Shown in pieces: positions 22,710 to 35,600 of a DNA stretch of 64,000 nt (positions within the stretch are counted from its first letter, which is position 1; every line of letters starts with the position of its first letter). The position numbers and the translations under genes are program-made. The stretch lies in the NCBI GenBank assembly GCA_003339415.1, contig PDHQ01000113.1, positions 1-64,000 of the forward strand, in the 5' to 3' direction. The notes under the pieces are model-generated. The model was not told the origin of the DNA. It did no database searches and was given only the letters and a program-made list of their open reading frames with translations. Source of the stretch: Ophiocordyceps camponoti-saundersi (nom. inval.) (taxonomy: Eukaryota; Ascomycota; Sordariomycetes; Hypocreales; Ophiocordycipitaceae).

Positions 22710-23615
22710 CTATAGCTTCTTAGGTAGCTTTATCTTAATATAAATAGCTTTTATAGCTTTTATAAAAATATAGCTAGTATACTTAGCTTTGCTATTTTAA
22801 GTAAGAGTATAAGGGGTATAGAAGCGTAAGATAAAGCCCTTATTAGCAGCCTAAGCTTTAATTTTTTATTATATAAATTTAAAAGTATTATCGAAGCTTA
22901 TTACTTAAATATAATAGCCGCTAGTAATAGCGTTAACGCTACGTTTCTACGCTTTAAGCTATTTAAAAGCTTTATTATAAGTCTTCGTAAAGAGAACTTA
23001 GTAATAGTTAATATAAGTATTAATTCCGTAAAGTATATACCGATAACCCTTATAAGCTATTAGAGAATATTAAATAAAATCCTAAAAAATATATTATAGG
23101 AAATTTATAGGTAAAATAGTAAAATTTTAACTAATTATAGTATTTACTTTTTTAAGTTAGCACGCGCGGTAATAGAATAACTTAAAAATACTTTTCTTAT
23201 TAATTATAAGGCTAAACTTACGGTAAGCTTTAAGAATCCTATCTTTGCCTACGTACCCGAAATAGTAATATATTATAGTAAAGTTAACTTCTTATTTTAT
23301 AATAAGTAAAGTAGCTATTATAAGAGGCTTCTAAGCTTTAATACTTATAATATTAGCTATACCTTCTATCTAAGAGAGGTAATAGATAATATGTTTTTAT
23401 TATTAAAAGCGTATATTTTCGCTATTAATACGGATTTCTTTATAATTAAGCTAATTAGCGGAGATAAGATTAACTAAAATATTTATATTATAAAATACCT
23501 TTTTAAATATAATTAAATAGCTATTAGAAGCGTTAATTATAATAATACCTTAGCTATAGTAAAATAAAGGCTTACTATTTAATATTATAAAATAATAAGG
23601 GCTATTAAATTCTTT
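22710..23615 (-). pseudogene. Copia-V polyprotein remnant, middle part
   Basis: This 906-bp segment lies between X1 and X2 and is contiguous with 11882 on the left and 38981 on the right once both are removed. By Copia order (minus strand) it should cover the region around protease and integrase. I could not place motifs confidently because RIP stops break every frame. Confidence 0.65.
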
Positions 23616-23620
23616 ATATT

Positions 23621-23830
23621 TATAAAGGTCTTACTAAGGCGACTATAGAAGTAAGCTAAAGTAGAGTTATAATTAAAGCTATCGAAGAGAGGAAAAAAAG
23701 GGGAGAGAAGCCCCCCTCCTAAGCTAGCTATATACCCCGCGCGATAACTAAGCGCTATCGGGAAGACCTAAATATATCCGCTATAATCCCCCCTATTTAG
23801 CTATAATTAGTTATAAACTAATCTTTTATA
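23621..23830. repeat. Left LTR of X2
   Basis: 210 bp from TATAAAGGTC to TTTTATA. This uninterrupted copy serves as the empty-site reference for the Gypsy-Z1 insertion. Confidence 0.94.
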
Positions 23831-24672
23831 TAGCCCCCTCCTTAAGCTAGCCGAGGAGGTAAGAGCGTAGGACGGAAGAGTTACGTACTATTACGCTAGT
23901 AAAACGCTTTATATAGTTCCTAGCTAATAGCTTAATAGCCTCCGTAAAGATAAGGATAAGAGGGCGGAAAAGCTCCCTTATAGCTTAAGGAATTAAACTC
24001 CGATCCTTATAAGAAAGATTTTAATAAGCTTAGAATCGTAGCACTACTTAAAGTAAGAATTAATAAACTTATATATTAATAGTAAAAACTTACTTATATA
24101 GCTAGCGTATAAGACTAAATAGCACCGTGCTAGTTACGGGAAGCTTAAAGGATACCCTAATTATAATAAATAGTAAAGCTAGCTATATACTTATTATTAT
24201 ATACCGCTAGCGCTAGTTTATAAGCTAAGGCGTAACGCGACTATAATATATACTTATTAATAAATTTACGCGCCTAAGCCGCGCGCGGACTATCCTTATA
24301 TAAGGTAACGTAATAAAGCTAGAAATTACCCGGGCTATAATATCTAGCATATACTTATCTTTCCTTACTCGTTATCCCCTTAATTAAAATACTTTAGATT
24401 TACCTCTAATTACCCCGCTCCGCTTATAAAAAGCCTTAACTTTAATATCCTTATTTACTTATAAAGCTTCGGATAGTTACGCTTAAAATAACTAATCTAA
24501 TTATACTAATAATAACGCCGGCGCTTAGTAATACTAGAATAAAATTATATAAACGTAATATTTATTAAGTTAAGAGAAAAGGGGGGCGGTAAATTAACTA
24601 GCGCGTTAGGAATATTCCTAAAACTAAATACTCTATTAAAGCTTTAAAGAAGGCTAGTATTATAGCCGTAAA

Positions 24673-24972
24673 TATTAAGGGACTAGTTAAAGAGGTGCTT
24701 ATTTGCTAAGCTATATATAATAATAATTATATATAATAAGCTTCTAAGGAAGCCGCACTCTAGCGTGCTAAATAGTTATATATACCGCTTTTTCCTTTAA
24801 AGCTTATTTACCTCCCTATTTAACTATCCTTTCCGTTCCGTTCCTTCTAATCTTTCCGCTACGGGCCTCTAAGCTAGATAGCGGTAGCCTTATCGTTTAA
24901 TCGCGAGGCTAATTTATAAGTCTAATATTTAAGTTAATAACCCGAATATAATATAAGGGCTAAACCTTAATA
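24673..24972 (-). repeat. Left (3') LTR of Gypsy-Y
   Basis: 300 bp, gap-free counterpart of 32001-32300, preceded by TSD GTAAA. Confidence 0.93.
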
Positions 24973-25249
24973 TAAGGTCCCTCCTTTTACCCGTAAGCGC
25001 GGGATTTATTATATAGTATACGGTAAAGTTAAGTAAAAAATTTTCCGCTAAGTTACCCGGTTTGCTCTACTTTTCTATAGCTTTTATAATACCTACCTAT
25101 TAAATTTTTTATTCTTTCCCTTTTTCCTTTTATAGCTTTATTATTATTATTATTAATATTACTATTATTATTATTATTAGTAAGGGAATCCGCTACTTAT
25201 TTTACGGGTTTAACTATATTAACGTTTTCTTACTTATAAGGATATCTTA

Positions 25250-26150
25250 GCTTAGCGAATATAATAATTATTTTTAGAACCTCGCCGCCGCCGCCTCTTT
25301 TATTATCGATTTTACTATTACCGCTACTATTAATATTACTATTAATAACGATAACGATAATAATAATAACGATAATAATAATAATAGCGATAATAATATC
25401 GCGGGTAATAATAAGGGCTTTAGTTTAGAGGAGGATTTCCTAGCCTTTAATATTTAGTTTAAAAAGCGTTATAGCCGTAAGCTAACTTAGGGGAGTTATC
25501 GTTACTCTAAGCCTCCTCCTCCTCCTTTTTCTTTTTCTTTTACTTCTCCTCTTTCTCTATCTCTTAATATAAGTCTTTTCCTCCTCTTACTTAATAGCTT
25601 ACTATATAGAACTTATCGATCTTATATCTAAAAAGGCGATTTATTTATCGTAGAGAAACGCGCTACTAATATTATCGGGTATTTCTTAGGTCGCTATACG
25701 GAGAAGCTCCTAGCTTAGGGCCCCTTACTAGCTCTCCCCTTCTCCTTCTCCTTTTCTTATTACGGTAAGTTTTTATCTTATATCTAAGAGGGCGATTTAT
25801 TTATAATAAGCGTTCGCTAATATTAGGTTTTTCGTAGCTTACCTTACGGAAGAAGTTTTAGGCTAAAACTCCTGCCCCCGCCCTCGCCCCCGCTCCCTCT
25901 CCTCCTTTCGCCCTTACCGCTAACCCCGTTAACGAAGAAAATAATAATAAGGATAAGGATAAAGATAAGGATAGTTATAATAAAGGGGCTTTTTAGAAGC
26001 CTCCGTACTTTTATTATATAAAATAAAGTTACGAGTATTATAATTAAACTATAATATTAAGGCGTACGGGGAAATAGAAACCTCGTATATTTTATATAAA
26101 ATATATACCTTTATATTAAACTTATACGCTTACCCCCTAGCTTTTAGTTT
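25250..26150 (+). pseudogene. Plus-strand coding remnant in Gypsy-Y, antisense to pol
   Basis: A plus-strand reading is open for long stretches apart from TAG/TAA codons of the RIP type. It has an Asn/Asp-rich run from AAT/GAT repeats (about 25340-25400), a proline/serine-rich part, a Lys-Asp run (about 25945-25970) and then a Tyr-rich patch with repeated Y-x2-Y spacing (about 26006-26105). If those Tyr codons were Cys or His before RIP, the patch would be a zinc-binding module. An extra ORF opposite to pol is known in some Gypsy elements; a captured gene is also possible. Function unknown. Confidence 0.4.
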
Positions 26151-26899
26151 TAGCTTATATAGCGTAATATATTACCGCTAAAACTAAGCTACTATTTAAG
26201 GTAATAATAAGGGCGGATAATATTCTTTAAGCGTTAATTATTATTACTTAAGCTTTAATAATATTAGCTAAGCTTAAGCTTATATATAGTAATACTCTTT
26301 TTATTATATAATTAGTTTCCCTAATTTTATAATATTAAATATAGAAAGCTAATTTCTTTTTTTAAGGAGTATATTAACGCTATCCTCGATATTACCCCCC
26401 CCCGTAAGCTTTCGGGCTCTAAGGGGTTAGCTAATATTTTAATATTAGAGGAAAAGGTTACTATTTTAAAGCGTAATACCGCTACTACCGCCGTTACTAT
26501 ACTTATTACCGCCGCCGCTAAACCGATAACCTTAATATTATCGCGCCGCCGCTATTACCTAGCTAAGGAGTTATTATTTACGAAGAAATAGCGCCGCTAA
26601 ATATCGTAAAGAGGGGGGGGGGGGGGTATATTTTCCGCGCCCGTTAGTATACTTTTTAATATAATCTTATTACTAGCTATTTTACCGTGCGTTTCCTAAT
26701 AACTTGCCCGTTATTATATATAGCTAGTTTATATAAAGCTTTAAAGTAATTAAAAGTAGCGGTGCCCTTAAGTTCTACTAAAGGTTCCTATATTAAGTTT
26801 TAATAACTTTTTTATTTAACGAAAACCTCTTATTTCCTACCTTTGCCTACTTTCTTCTATCTAGCTAAGACGATTTTTTTAATTTCCTATTCTTCCTTC

Positions 26900-29800
26900 C
26901 TATCGATTAATATCGTAAGAGGCTATAAATTAGTAATTTTTTATCCGGGTAAGGGGTCTAAAGCTACCCTCTTAAGTAAATCTATACTAAAGCGATTATA
27001 AGCTTCTATTAGTAATCTTATAAGTTTAATAAGGGAAGGGTTAATAACCCGCGCTATTATAAACTTAGCGTTTTTCTAATTAAGCTTCTTCTTAAGCTTT
27101 ATACTAGGGAAATTATATAGATTAAGCTAAACTTTATCGCTAACTTTAAAGCGCTTAGCCGCTTATCGATTCTTATTAGCTTAAAACTCCTAAGTTTATA
27201 AGGATAAAATATTAGTAGCTTAATATAGGTTTATTACTTATTATAATCGTTTTACGAATTCTTTAGCCTAGCCCTTAAGATTCCTTATTAATAATTACGG
27301 AGTATCTAAATTTAATAATACTATTATCGGAGCTTAGAACTTATAAGTTACGAAGAATAGCGTTATTTTTATAGCTAAGTAAACTTTACTATTTAGCGTA
27401 AGCTAAGCTATAGGAAGCTATTTATCTTAGTTATCCTAATTATAAGAGATTACCGCTTAGAGGTAAGCTTATATATCTTAATTAACCCTCTCGTATCCTC
27501 TATTAGTTTATAGATAGTAAGCTATACTAAGTATTTAATCGATTTTATAAAGTTAGTAAAGATAGCTTTAGAATTCGCTTATTTAGTTAGTTTCTTTATT
27601 ACTTACGATAGTGCTTAGCTATTAGTAAAACCGTATAAAATACTAAAAAAACCGCTTTATATAAAGTAAAGCGTCTATTAAGGGTATTAGCTTAAGTAAG
27701 ATATCTTTACTAAGGCGGTCTTTAATTACCTATAAGTGCCTATTTCCGTATTTTATAAGCGGGAAATCTATTATAAAATCTATTTATATATATTAGTAAA
27801 ATTAATTTAAAGTAAGTAATAACTTAAGAAGGGTAGCCCGATATTATTTCTAAGCCTTAGTCCTATTATAGGTATTATAGTTTTTAAGAAATTAACGAAT
27901 ATATTATTATTAAAGTAACTAGAAAAAGTTATAAGTTATAAGGGCTACTATACCTTCCCTCTTAAGGTAATTAACTAAGGCTAAGTTATAAATTATTTAG
28001 ATAAGATAATTCCGTAATATATTAAGCGAGGAGGCTAGTGCCTTCTTAGAGTCTTTTATTATAATAACTAAAGCTCCTAGGATTTAAAGCTTATTACGGA
28101 AATATAGTCTTCTTTTAGCGTTAATATAGTAATTTATAATTTAAACTTTAAGTTATAGCTTTAGAGGTAATAAGTAGTCTCCTCTTATTATAGCTTAGTA
28201 TATTTTTTAGAAAATTAAGTCTTATAATACTATCTTATTTTAAAATTCCTAAAGCTTATTATTAGAGAAAACTTAAGTTTCTAGTAGATTATTATTTCGT
28301 AGATTTATAGCGTTTTCCGTAGCTATATCTACGTTTTATTATCTATCTTCGCCTTCTTCCTTTTCCGGGATATTAGTAAGGTCCCTAGAAATATTAATTA
28401 CTATTACTTATAGGTAGAATTATAGGGCTTTTTTAGGAATTATTTATATAAAGTAAGTATCCTTCTCTTTTATAGTTAAGGGTTTATCTTAATCTTTATA
28501 GGAAAAGGCGTTTAGGACCGTAGCTTATTTACTAAGTTAATAACGGATTTTAAAATTAAATCGTAATAAGTATTTAGCTTAATAAGCTTATTATTCTAAA
28601 AGGTGCCGGTAAGTTATAAAATACTCTAAGTTCTTATAATTAATAATAATATTAAAGCTATTATAATTATATAATTTAGTATATTATTATTTTAAGTATT
28701 TAATAATTACTAATATCTCTTTATTATATATTAGATAGTTATATTCGGCTATATTTATTTTTACGGAAAAAAACGCTACCGGTTATTTCTATCCTTCTCG
28801 TTTTTAGTAAAGATAACCTTTTATAATATAGGCGCTAATATCTACCTCTAAAAATATAAGGTCCCTAAAGTTTTATTTTACTAGTAAAAGGGCTCTCGTA
28901 AATAAATTCTTAACTTCTTAGAAAGCTTATTCCTAATCCGGTCCTTAGATAAATTTTACCCCTTTCTTTATTAGATTTATTAATAGTTCTACTACTTTAG
29001 TAAAATTCGTAATAAAGAGTTAGTAGAAATTAGCAAAACTTAGGAATCCGCGAAGGCCCTTAAGGGAAGTTAGCGTAGCTTAGTTAATAATTATCTTAAT
29101 TTTTTCCGAGTTTACTTAAAGCCTAACCTTTATTAGTATTATAAATCTTAGATATTTTACCTTCTTAACTATAAATTCGTACTTATCTAAGTCTAGATAA
29201 AGCTTATATTTTTAGAGCTTATAGAGAACTAAGCGTACCTTATAGAAATAGTCCTTTTTAGTACTATTAAAGTAAATAATAATATTATTAATATAGGCTA
29301 AGTAGAACTTATTAAAATATAGCTAAAGGATATTATTAATATATTTTTAAAAGGTAATAAGAGCCCTTATAAGTCCGAATAAGGTAACTATTTATTTAAA
29401 AAAGCTATATTAGGTCCGAAACGCTATTTTCTATTCCTCTCCTTTAGTAATCTATACCTTATAAAAGGCTTATATAATATTTAGCTTTATAAGCTATTAA
29501 GACTTAGCTAATAATTAAAGGGTATTACCGAGTAAAAGGAGCGGGTATTTATTTAGAACTATAATCGCGTTTAGTATATAGAAATTCGTATAAAACTATA
29601 ATCCTCCCCTAGGTTTCCTTACGAAAAGGACTAGGGCACCTATAAGTAAGCTACTAAGTTAGATAAAGCCTTTTTAAAAGAGGTCTCGTAATATCTTTTT
29701 AAGGATAAGTAATTCCTCCCTTAATATATTATAAAAAGGGCCGAATAAGATCTAAGGTTTTTTACTATTTACTTTTTTCTTAAGTAATATATAGTAATTT

Positions 29801-31950
29801 ATACTTTCTTTATATAAGTTTAACTTATCCGCTTCCTATTTACGGAAAAAGGGAAGTATATCGTAAAATTTTATTAGGATCCGTTCTTATAATTAGTTAT
29901 TTATTAAGGGAATCTTATTTCGTAACGCTTTCTCTATATTTTTAACTCTTACCGCTTAAATCTCTAAGTATTTAGTAGGGTCTTTTTTCTAATAGCGTAA
30001 TTCCTTCTACCTCCTCCTTACTTTTTTAATAAAGGTTAAGCTATAAAGGTATACCGCGTTTAAGATCTCCTTTATTAGTTAAGAGTAAATACTAATAACC
30101 TATACCTATTACTACGAATCTTTATACTATACTTATTCTTCATAAGGGACTAAGTAAGATTTTATATATTATAATTAAAGCTTACTAAAAATAATTAGGA
30201 AATTAAAATCTAGTACTATATATATTACGATTAATTAATTAAAGCTATTTATCTTTAGCGAAAGCTAGGCGATATTTAATACTTTTAGTCCGCTTATTAT
30301 TACCCCTTTTACTTATTAAGCTAGGATTCTTTTTATTAGTATTCGTAGGTTTTATATTAGCTATAGGTATATTATAGAATAGCTCTCGTAGCCTTTATTA
30401 ACTAATATATTTATTAGTTTTAAGTTATTTAAAATTATAGGAATCTTAGTAAATAAGGCTTATAGTTTAGAACGGAGGATATCTTTCTCTTCCTCTATTT
30501 ATACTACCTTATCCTCTAGGACGCTACGATATTCTAAAGCTATTCTTTTCCCTAATTATTATTAGAATTATATTCTTCGATCTAAGGTAAGATTTCTATA
30601 TAATTAATACGGGTTTCTCTTAGGGCTTTCTACCTTAGCTTTTATAAAGGTTAGAAATTATAATTATATATAAGGTATATATTTATTCCGTACCTAATAT
30701 AAAAACCTAATATTCTATATTATTTTAGCACTAATCTCTCTATTTACTTAGCTTAAGGGGTATTTCGTAATACCTAAGTAAGAGTCTTATTATAACCGCC
30801 TTTTTTTCCTTTTAGCTTTTTCTTTTTTTTATCTCTTATTATATTTATCGGAATATCCCTATTTACGTTTTTTCCTATACTTAGGTTTATAGGAACGCCC
30901 TTAGCGCCTCTTAAGTATTTATTCGGGTTAGGTTAATATTTCTTAGCCGCCCTAAGAAAGCGTAAAGTTTATTTAAAAGACTAAGTAAAATTTTATAAGC
31001 GATCGACGAATAAAGAGTATTTATAAGGTATATCGATAATAACTAGAAGGTCTCGAAATATCGGGGAAAAAGCCCCGCGTAGCTAAGTTAGTTTTATAGA
31101 ATTATCTTAACTTATAGATTTAATAGCGGTTATTAGAACCTTTTTAAACTTAGGAATAAAGTTACTAAATATCTATCCGTTATAGTAAATTAAAGTCTAG
31201 AGCTTATTTTAAGCTTTTTTTTATTTCTAAACGTTACTAAAAGTTTAATAAAGGTAATTAAAGAAGTCCTTCGGGTACCTCTTTCTACTAAAGCTACCGG
31301 ATTACTAGAAAGCTAATATTTTCTATATTTTATCCTCGGGAAAGTAGTTTAGGATCCGTACTTAGATATAATCCGTATTATTAGCTTTACCTTAAGGCTT
31401 ATCGATATTATATTAGTAAATTAGCTAGCTTATAAAAAAGTAAAAAGAATTTAGAAATTTATCTTACTTAAGCTAAGGTTTTTTCTATTTTATAAAAGCT
31501 ACGTTAATCTAAGCTTAGTTAAGCGTAGCTTTAGTAAAAGTTAGTTTAATAAGGTTTATTTATAATATTTTCTTAAAAGCGTTCGCACGCGCGGCTATAA
31601 GTTACTTTACGTATTCCGCTTCCTTTATCGTAAGAAAGGTTACGGCTTATTATTAGATAGTAAACTATATTTCTTATAATATAGCTTTTTACTCTGCTTC
31701 CTTATCTATAAGAAAGGTATTAGCTTATTTCTTAAAATACTATTTTACGTACTTTAAGATTTGCTAATAACGTTCCTCCCTATCCTTTATTATATATTAT
31801 ATTACTTATATTTATTATTCTAACTACTAAACTTATAGCTCTTATTATAAGGGTTATTAATATCCGCTAAGGCTAGCTTAAGATTATTAAAGCCCTTCTA
31901 TTTAGTCCTATAAGTTAGCTATTCCGATCTAATCTAATTTAATTAATCTA
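26900..31950 (-). pseudogene. Gypsy-Y gag-pol remnant
   Basis: On the minus strand a Gypsy pol outline is readable despite stops. The reverse transcriptase box reads AYINNIIIYFN at about 29265-29300. The connection to RNase H, with FANFY and TKVVE-type sequence, is at about 28990-29066, and RNase H follows with EVDIS and VAFFS-type motifs at about 28750-28860. Integrase should follow at lower coordinates and gag at 30500-31950 by family order; I did not assign their motifs. Confidence 0.8.
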
Positions 31951-32000
31951 TTAATATTAAAGATAAGGGTAGAAGTTTATAAGAAAAAGATACGTAATTT

Positions 32001-32300
32001 TATTAAGGGATTAGTTAAAGAGGTGCTTATTTACTAAGCTATATATAATAATAATTATATATAACGAGCTTCTAAGGAAGCCGCACTTTAGCGTGCTAAA
32101 TAGTTATATATACCGCTCTTTCCTTTAGAGCCTATTTGCCTCCCTGTTTAACTATTCTTTCCGTTCCGTTCCTTCTAATCCTTCCGCTACGGGCCTCTAA
32201 GCTAGATAGCGGCAGCTTTATCGTTTAATCGTAAGGCTAATCTATAAGTTTAACGTTTAAGTTAATAACCCGAATATAATATAAGGGCTAGACTTTAATA
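32001..32300 (-). repeat. Right (5') LTR of Gypsy-Y
   Basis: 300 bp, followed directly by TSD GTAAA and the rest of the Gypsy-Z2 LTR. Confidence 0.93.
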
Positions 32301-32615
32301 GTAAAATACGTTAACTAAATAATAATATTAGTATTATAAATAAAAATTCTAAGCTAAGGAGGAGGGAAAGAAAAGAGGAAAAACTTTTATAAGCGAAATT
32401 TTAGTAAAATATATAAAAATATATATTAGTAGAGATAGGAGAGAGTAAGGGGAAATTCTAGTAAAAGGTTAACTTTATTTTTAGGTAATTTCTTACTAAG
32501 GTTTTCCTAAGGATTTTATAATAAGGTTTTTAAGGTTACGTAACTATAATCGGAAATCCTCGAAAATTACTATAAAATATCTAAAAGAAATCTTTATAAT
32601 TATTAGCGTATAATA

Positions 32616-35600
32616 TTACCCCCTAATAAAGGTTTTAATATACCTATTAAGACTAGTAACGGCGATTATATAGCTAGGTACCTAGGGAAATAATTATATT
32701 ATCTTAGTTATTATCTTAATACTTACGATCCGCGGTAGCAGCTTTAACTTAGTACTAGAGATTAATAAGTAAACTAGCGGTATTTAGGAAATAATCGTAA
32801 AATTCCTTAAAAAGTATAAGTATATAATAGAAATTCCTAGCTAAGTATTATATCTTATCTAAATTATAATTATATTAGCGGACTTAATATTCTAACTAAT
32901 AATATTATCTAATAACTTAAAATTAGAGGATTTACTTAACCTCCTATTTTAGTATACTATTAATATTTTCTAGCTTAGCGGGAGATATTTTTTACTTTAG
33001 TAGCGGATTTATAGTAGCTTTCCGAAAGCGGTTAGTATAGAATAAGTTTATTATTTAGTAGCTATTTAATAAGTTAAGGATATAGCTATAGCCTTATTCC
33101 TCGATAACCGTAAAAAGTTCTAATTATTATATATTTAAGCGTATTATAAATATAATTATAAAAAAGCCTTTACGGCTAAGGAATACCTTATTACTAACCG
33201 TAAAATTTATTAAGCGACGCTTCCTATTTACTTATATTTCCTACTTACGGCGCGCTTTTTCGGTAATAGCTTAAGCTTACTATTATATTTCCTACGCGCG
33301 GGCGATAAGTTTATAAGCTATAGCGATTAGGCTTAAGGTAGTTAAGGGATCTAAGGGACTAGCTACTAAAAAGAGGTTCCGTATATCTTTACTAAAAGTA
33401 ACTATAAGCAGTACTATACTAATCGAAGCGTGCTATAAGAAGTTATACGCGAAGTTTAGCGCGGGAAAGAAAATACTCTAATTATCTTAATATTTATTTA
33501 TATAAAACCGTAGCCTTTAGTTTAAGTATTAGTTAGTTACCTTTACGCTTCTTTATATTTATAAATATAAAATATTATTATAATAATACTTAATATTAGT
33601 TAACTAATTAATTTTACTAAGAAATCTTAAGATAAATAAGCTAGCGTTATCGGTAATTTATACGTTTAATATACTAAAAAGATAATAAAAGTATTAGAAA
33701 TAGCGTTTAGTAAGTACTTTTATTATATTATTCTTCTTATTTAGTAATATAGCGATAATCTAGCTTAGCTTATAGATAAAAGTTTAAATATAGTTATACT
33801 TAAAGCGGTCTTTTAATATAGCTTTCTTATTATAAGCTATATACTCTTATACGAAAGTTAAAATAAGTAAAAAATATAGTAAGCTTAAGGTTTTATTTTA
33901 TAGGGTTTTATTCCTTTAATACTTATAGTAATTATAGATATATTAATAAATATCTTACTTTATTTTAAGCTAATAGTAATCTTATTAAAATATTTAAGTA
34001 ATCTTATTTTAGTTACTATAAGCGAAGATAGCCGGCTTATATATATTCCGAATTAGGGTAATATAAAGGAAGAGCTTTTTCTAACTATCCTATTTAGGAA
34101 TAATTAGGAGGTTACTATAAAATCCGAGATCTTAGCTTATATTTTTTTTTTAGATTAGTTATACTAACTCCGCTTCTAATAGGGTAGAGTTTTTTTTAAA
34201 GCGGACTAAGGTAATTATAAAGGTTAAGGTTAAGATTTCGAATCTAAAGCTTTCCGGAGGAATTATTACGAGCGTTTTTTCCTTTTTCTTATAAGCTTTT
34301 ACGGTTAAAAGCTTAGCTATTTTATATAAGAGGGTATCGGTAGCTATATTTAAATAGCTAAGTTAATATAAGAAATAAATATTAAACTAAGTAAGGAAAT
34401 TAAATTATTAAACTTAGTAAATAAAAAGTAATTTTTTTATTATAAAATAAATTAAAGCCTTATAATTCGTAATTATATTAAACTTTTAACTAAGTAATTT
34501 TAAGTAAAAGTATTTAAAGCTTTATATAATAATAAGAAATTTATAATTTTAAATTAAATATATATATTTAGCTAAGTTTATTATTTTTAAGAAAAAGCTT
34601 ATTAGCTTTTACGCTTAGTTATTTTACTATTATTAAAATATATTAATAGTAGTATTTTAAAAGGCGTTAATCTTAAGCTAGGTTAAAAGTTTAAGATAGA
34701 AAAAAGTAAGTATTAAGGCTTATATAGCTAGTTTCTTTATCTTATTAAAAGCCTCTTTCTATTCTAATTTAAGCTTAAAAATAATATCCTTTTTTAGAAA
34801 ATAGTTTAGAGGTTTTATAGTAATATTAATATAATAATAAAAAATCTAAATAAAGTTATATAATTTTATAAATAAATAGATAGCTTTATAATCCTAAAAA
34901 TTTTCGAATTTTTAGTCTTAAATTATTTATATTTTATAGGGGTTTACGCTTATTTTTTAGCTTATATATAATATTATACTAAAATAGTTAATTTTAATAA
35001 TATTAAATTTCGATTTTTAGATATCCCCTTATAAGTTTACTTAGTATAAGTGCTAGATTATTTCTTAGTATTCTTTTTAGTATTTCTTTTTTTCGCTATT
35101 TAAGTAAATTAATATATTATTAGCGTATATACTTACGTAGCGATTAAGGAGATTATAAAGTTAAGCGTTAATAAAGTTTTAAAATTACGTAAATTTTACT
35201 TTAAGGCCGAATAGAAAAATAAGCTAATAGAATATATTAAACTTTATATAGAAAGCTATAAGGTATTTAAAATTAAAGTTAAAATAGAGATAGTAAAACG
35301 CTTAAATAATATTAATTTTTAAAAACCGTTTCGCCTTCTAATAGCTAAATATAATATTTTCTAAAAAAGGAGTAAGTAAAATTTAACTTTTTAAGTAATT
35401 ATTTATTTATCGGTAATTAATATAAAAATATTAAGCTATTAAGTATAGCTTTAAAGCGAAGAGAATAGAGGTAGCGTAAGGGCTAATATCTAATTTAATA
35501 AAACTAATCTTAAGTAAGTAGTTAATAGTCTCCTTTTCTAAAAATAAATATTTTACTAATATTTTATAAAAAGGAGGTTTTATTAAGTTTAGAAGCTTCT

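Larger units (their letters stand above)
24673..32300 (-). mobile_element. Second Gypsy family (Gypsy-Y), inserted in the Gypsy-Z2 LTR
   Basis: A 7,628-bp element with 300-bp LTRs at 24673-24972 and 32001-32300 and TSD GTAAA (24668-24672, 32301-32305). LTR ends TATTAAGGG and TTAATA are RIP-changed TG...CA. The minus strand holds a Gypsy reverse transcriptase/RNase H: the palm YxDD box as YINN at about 29270-29300 and LRGFLSFANFY at about 29020-29066. A plus-strand pyrimidine run after the left LTR (GTCCCTCCTTTTA) is the polypurine tract for minus orientation. A separate plus-strand coding-like region lies at about 25250-26150. Being inside Gypsy-Z2, it is younger than it, yet already heavily RIP-mutated. 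Confidence 0.92.
24658..32615 (-). repeat. 3' LTR of Gypsy-Z2, split by Gypsy-Y
   Basis: The first 15 bp (24658-24672) end in GTAAA, which is repeated at 32301-32305 where the LTR resumes. The sum, 15 plus 310, equals the 325 bp of the other LTR. Confidence 0.92.
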
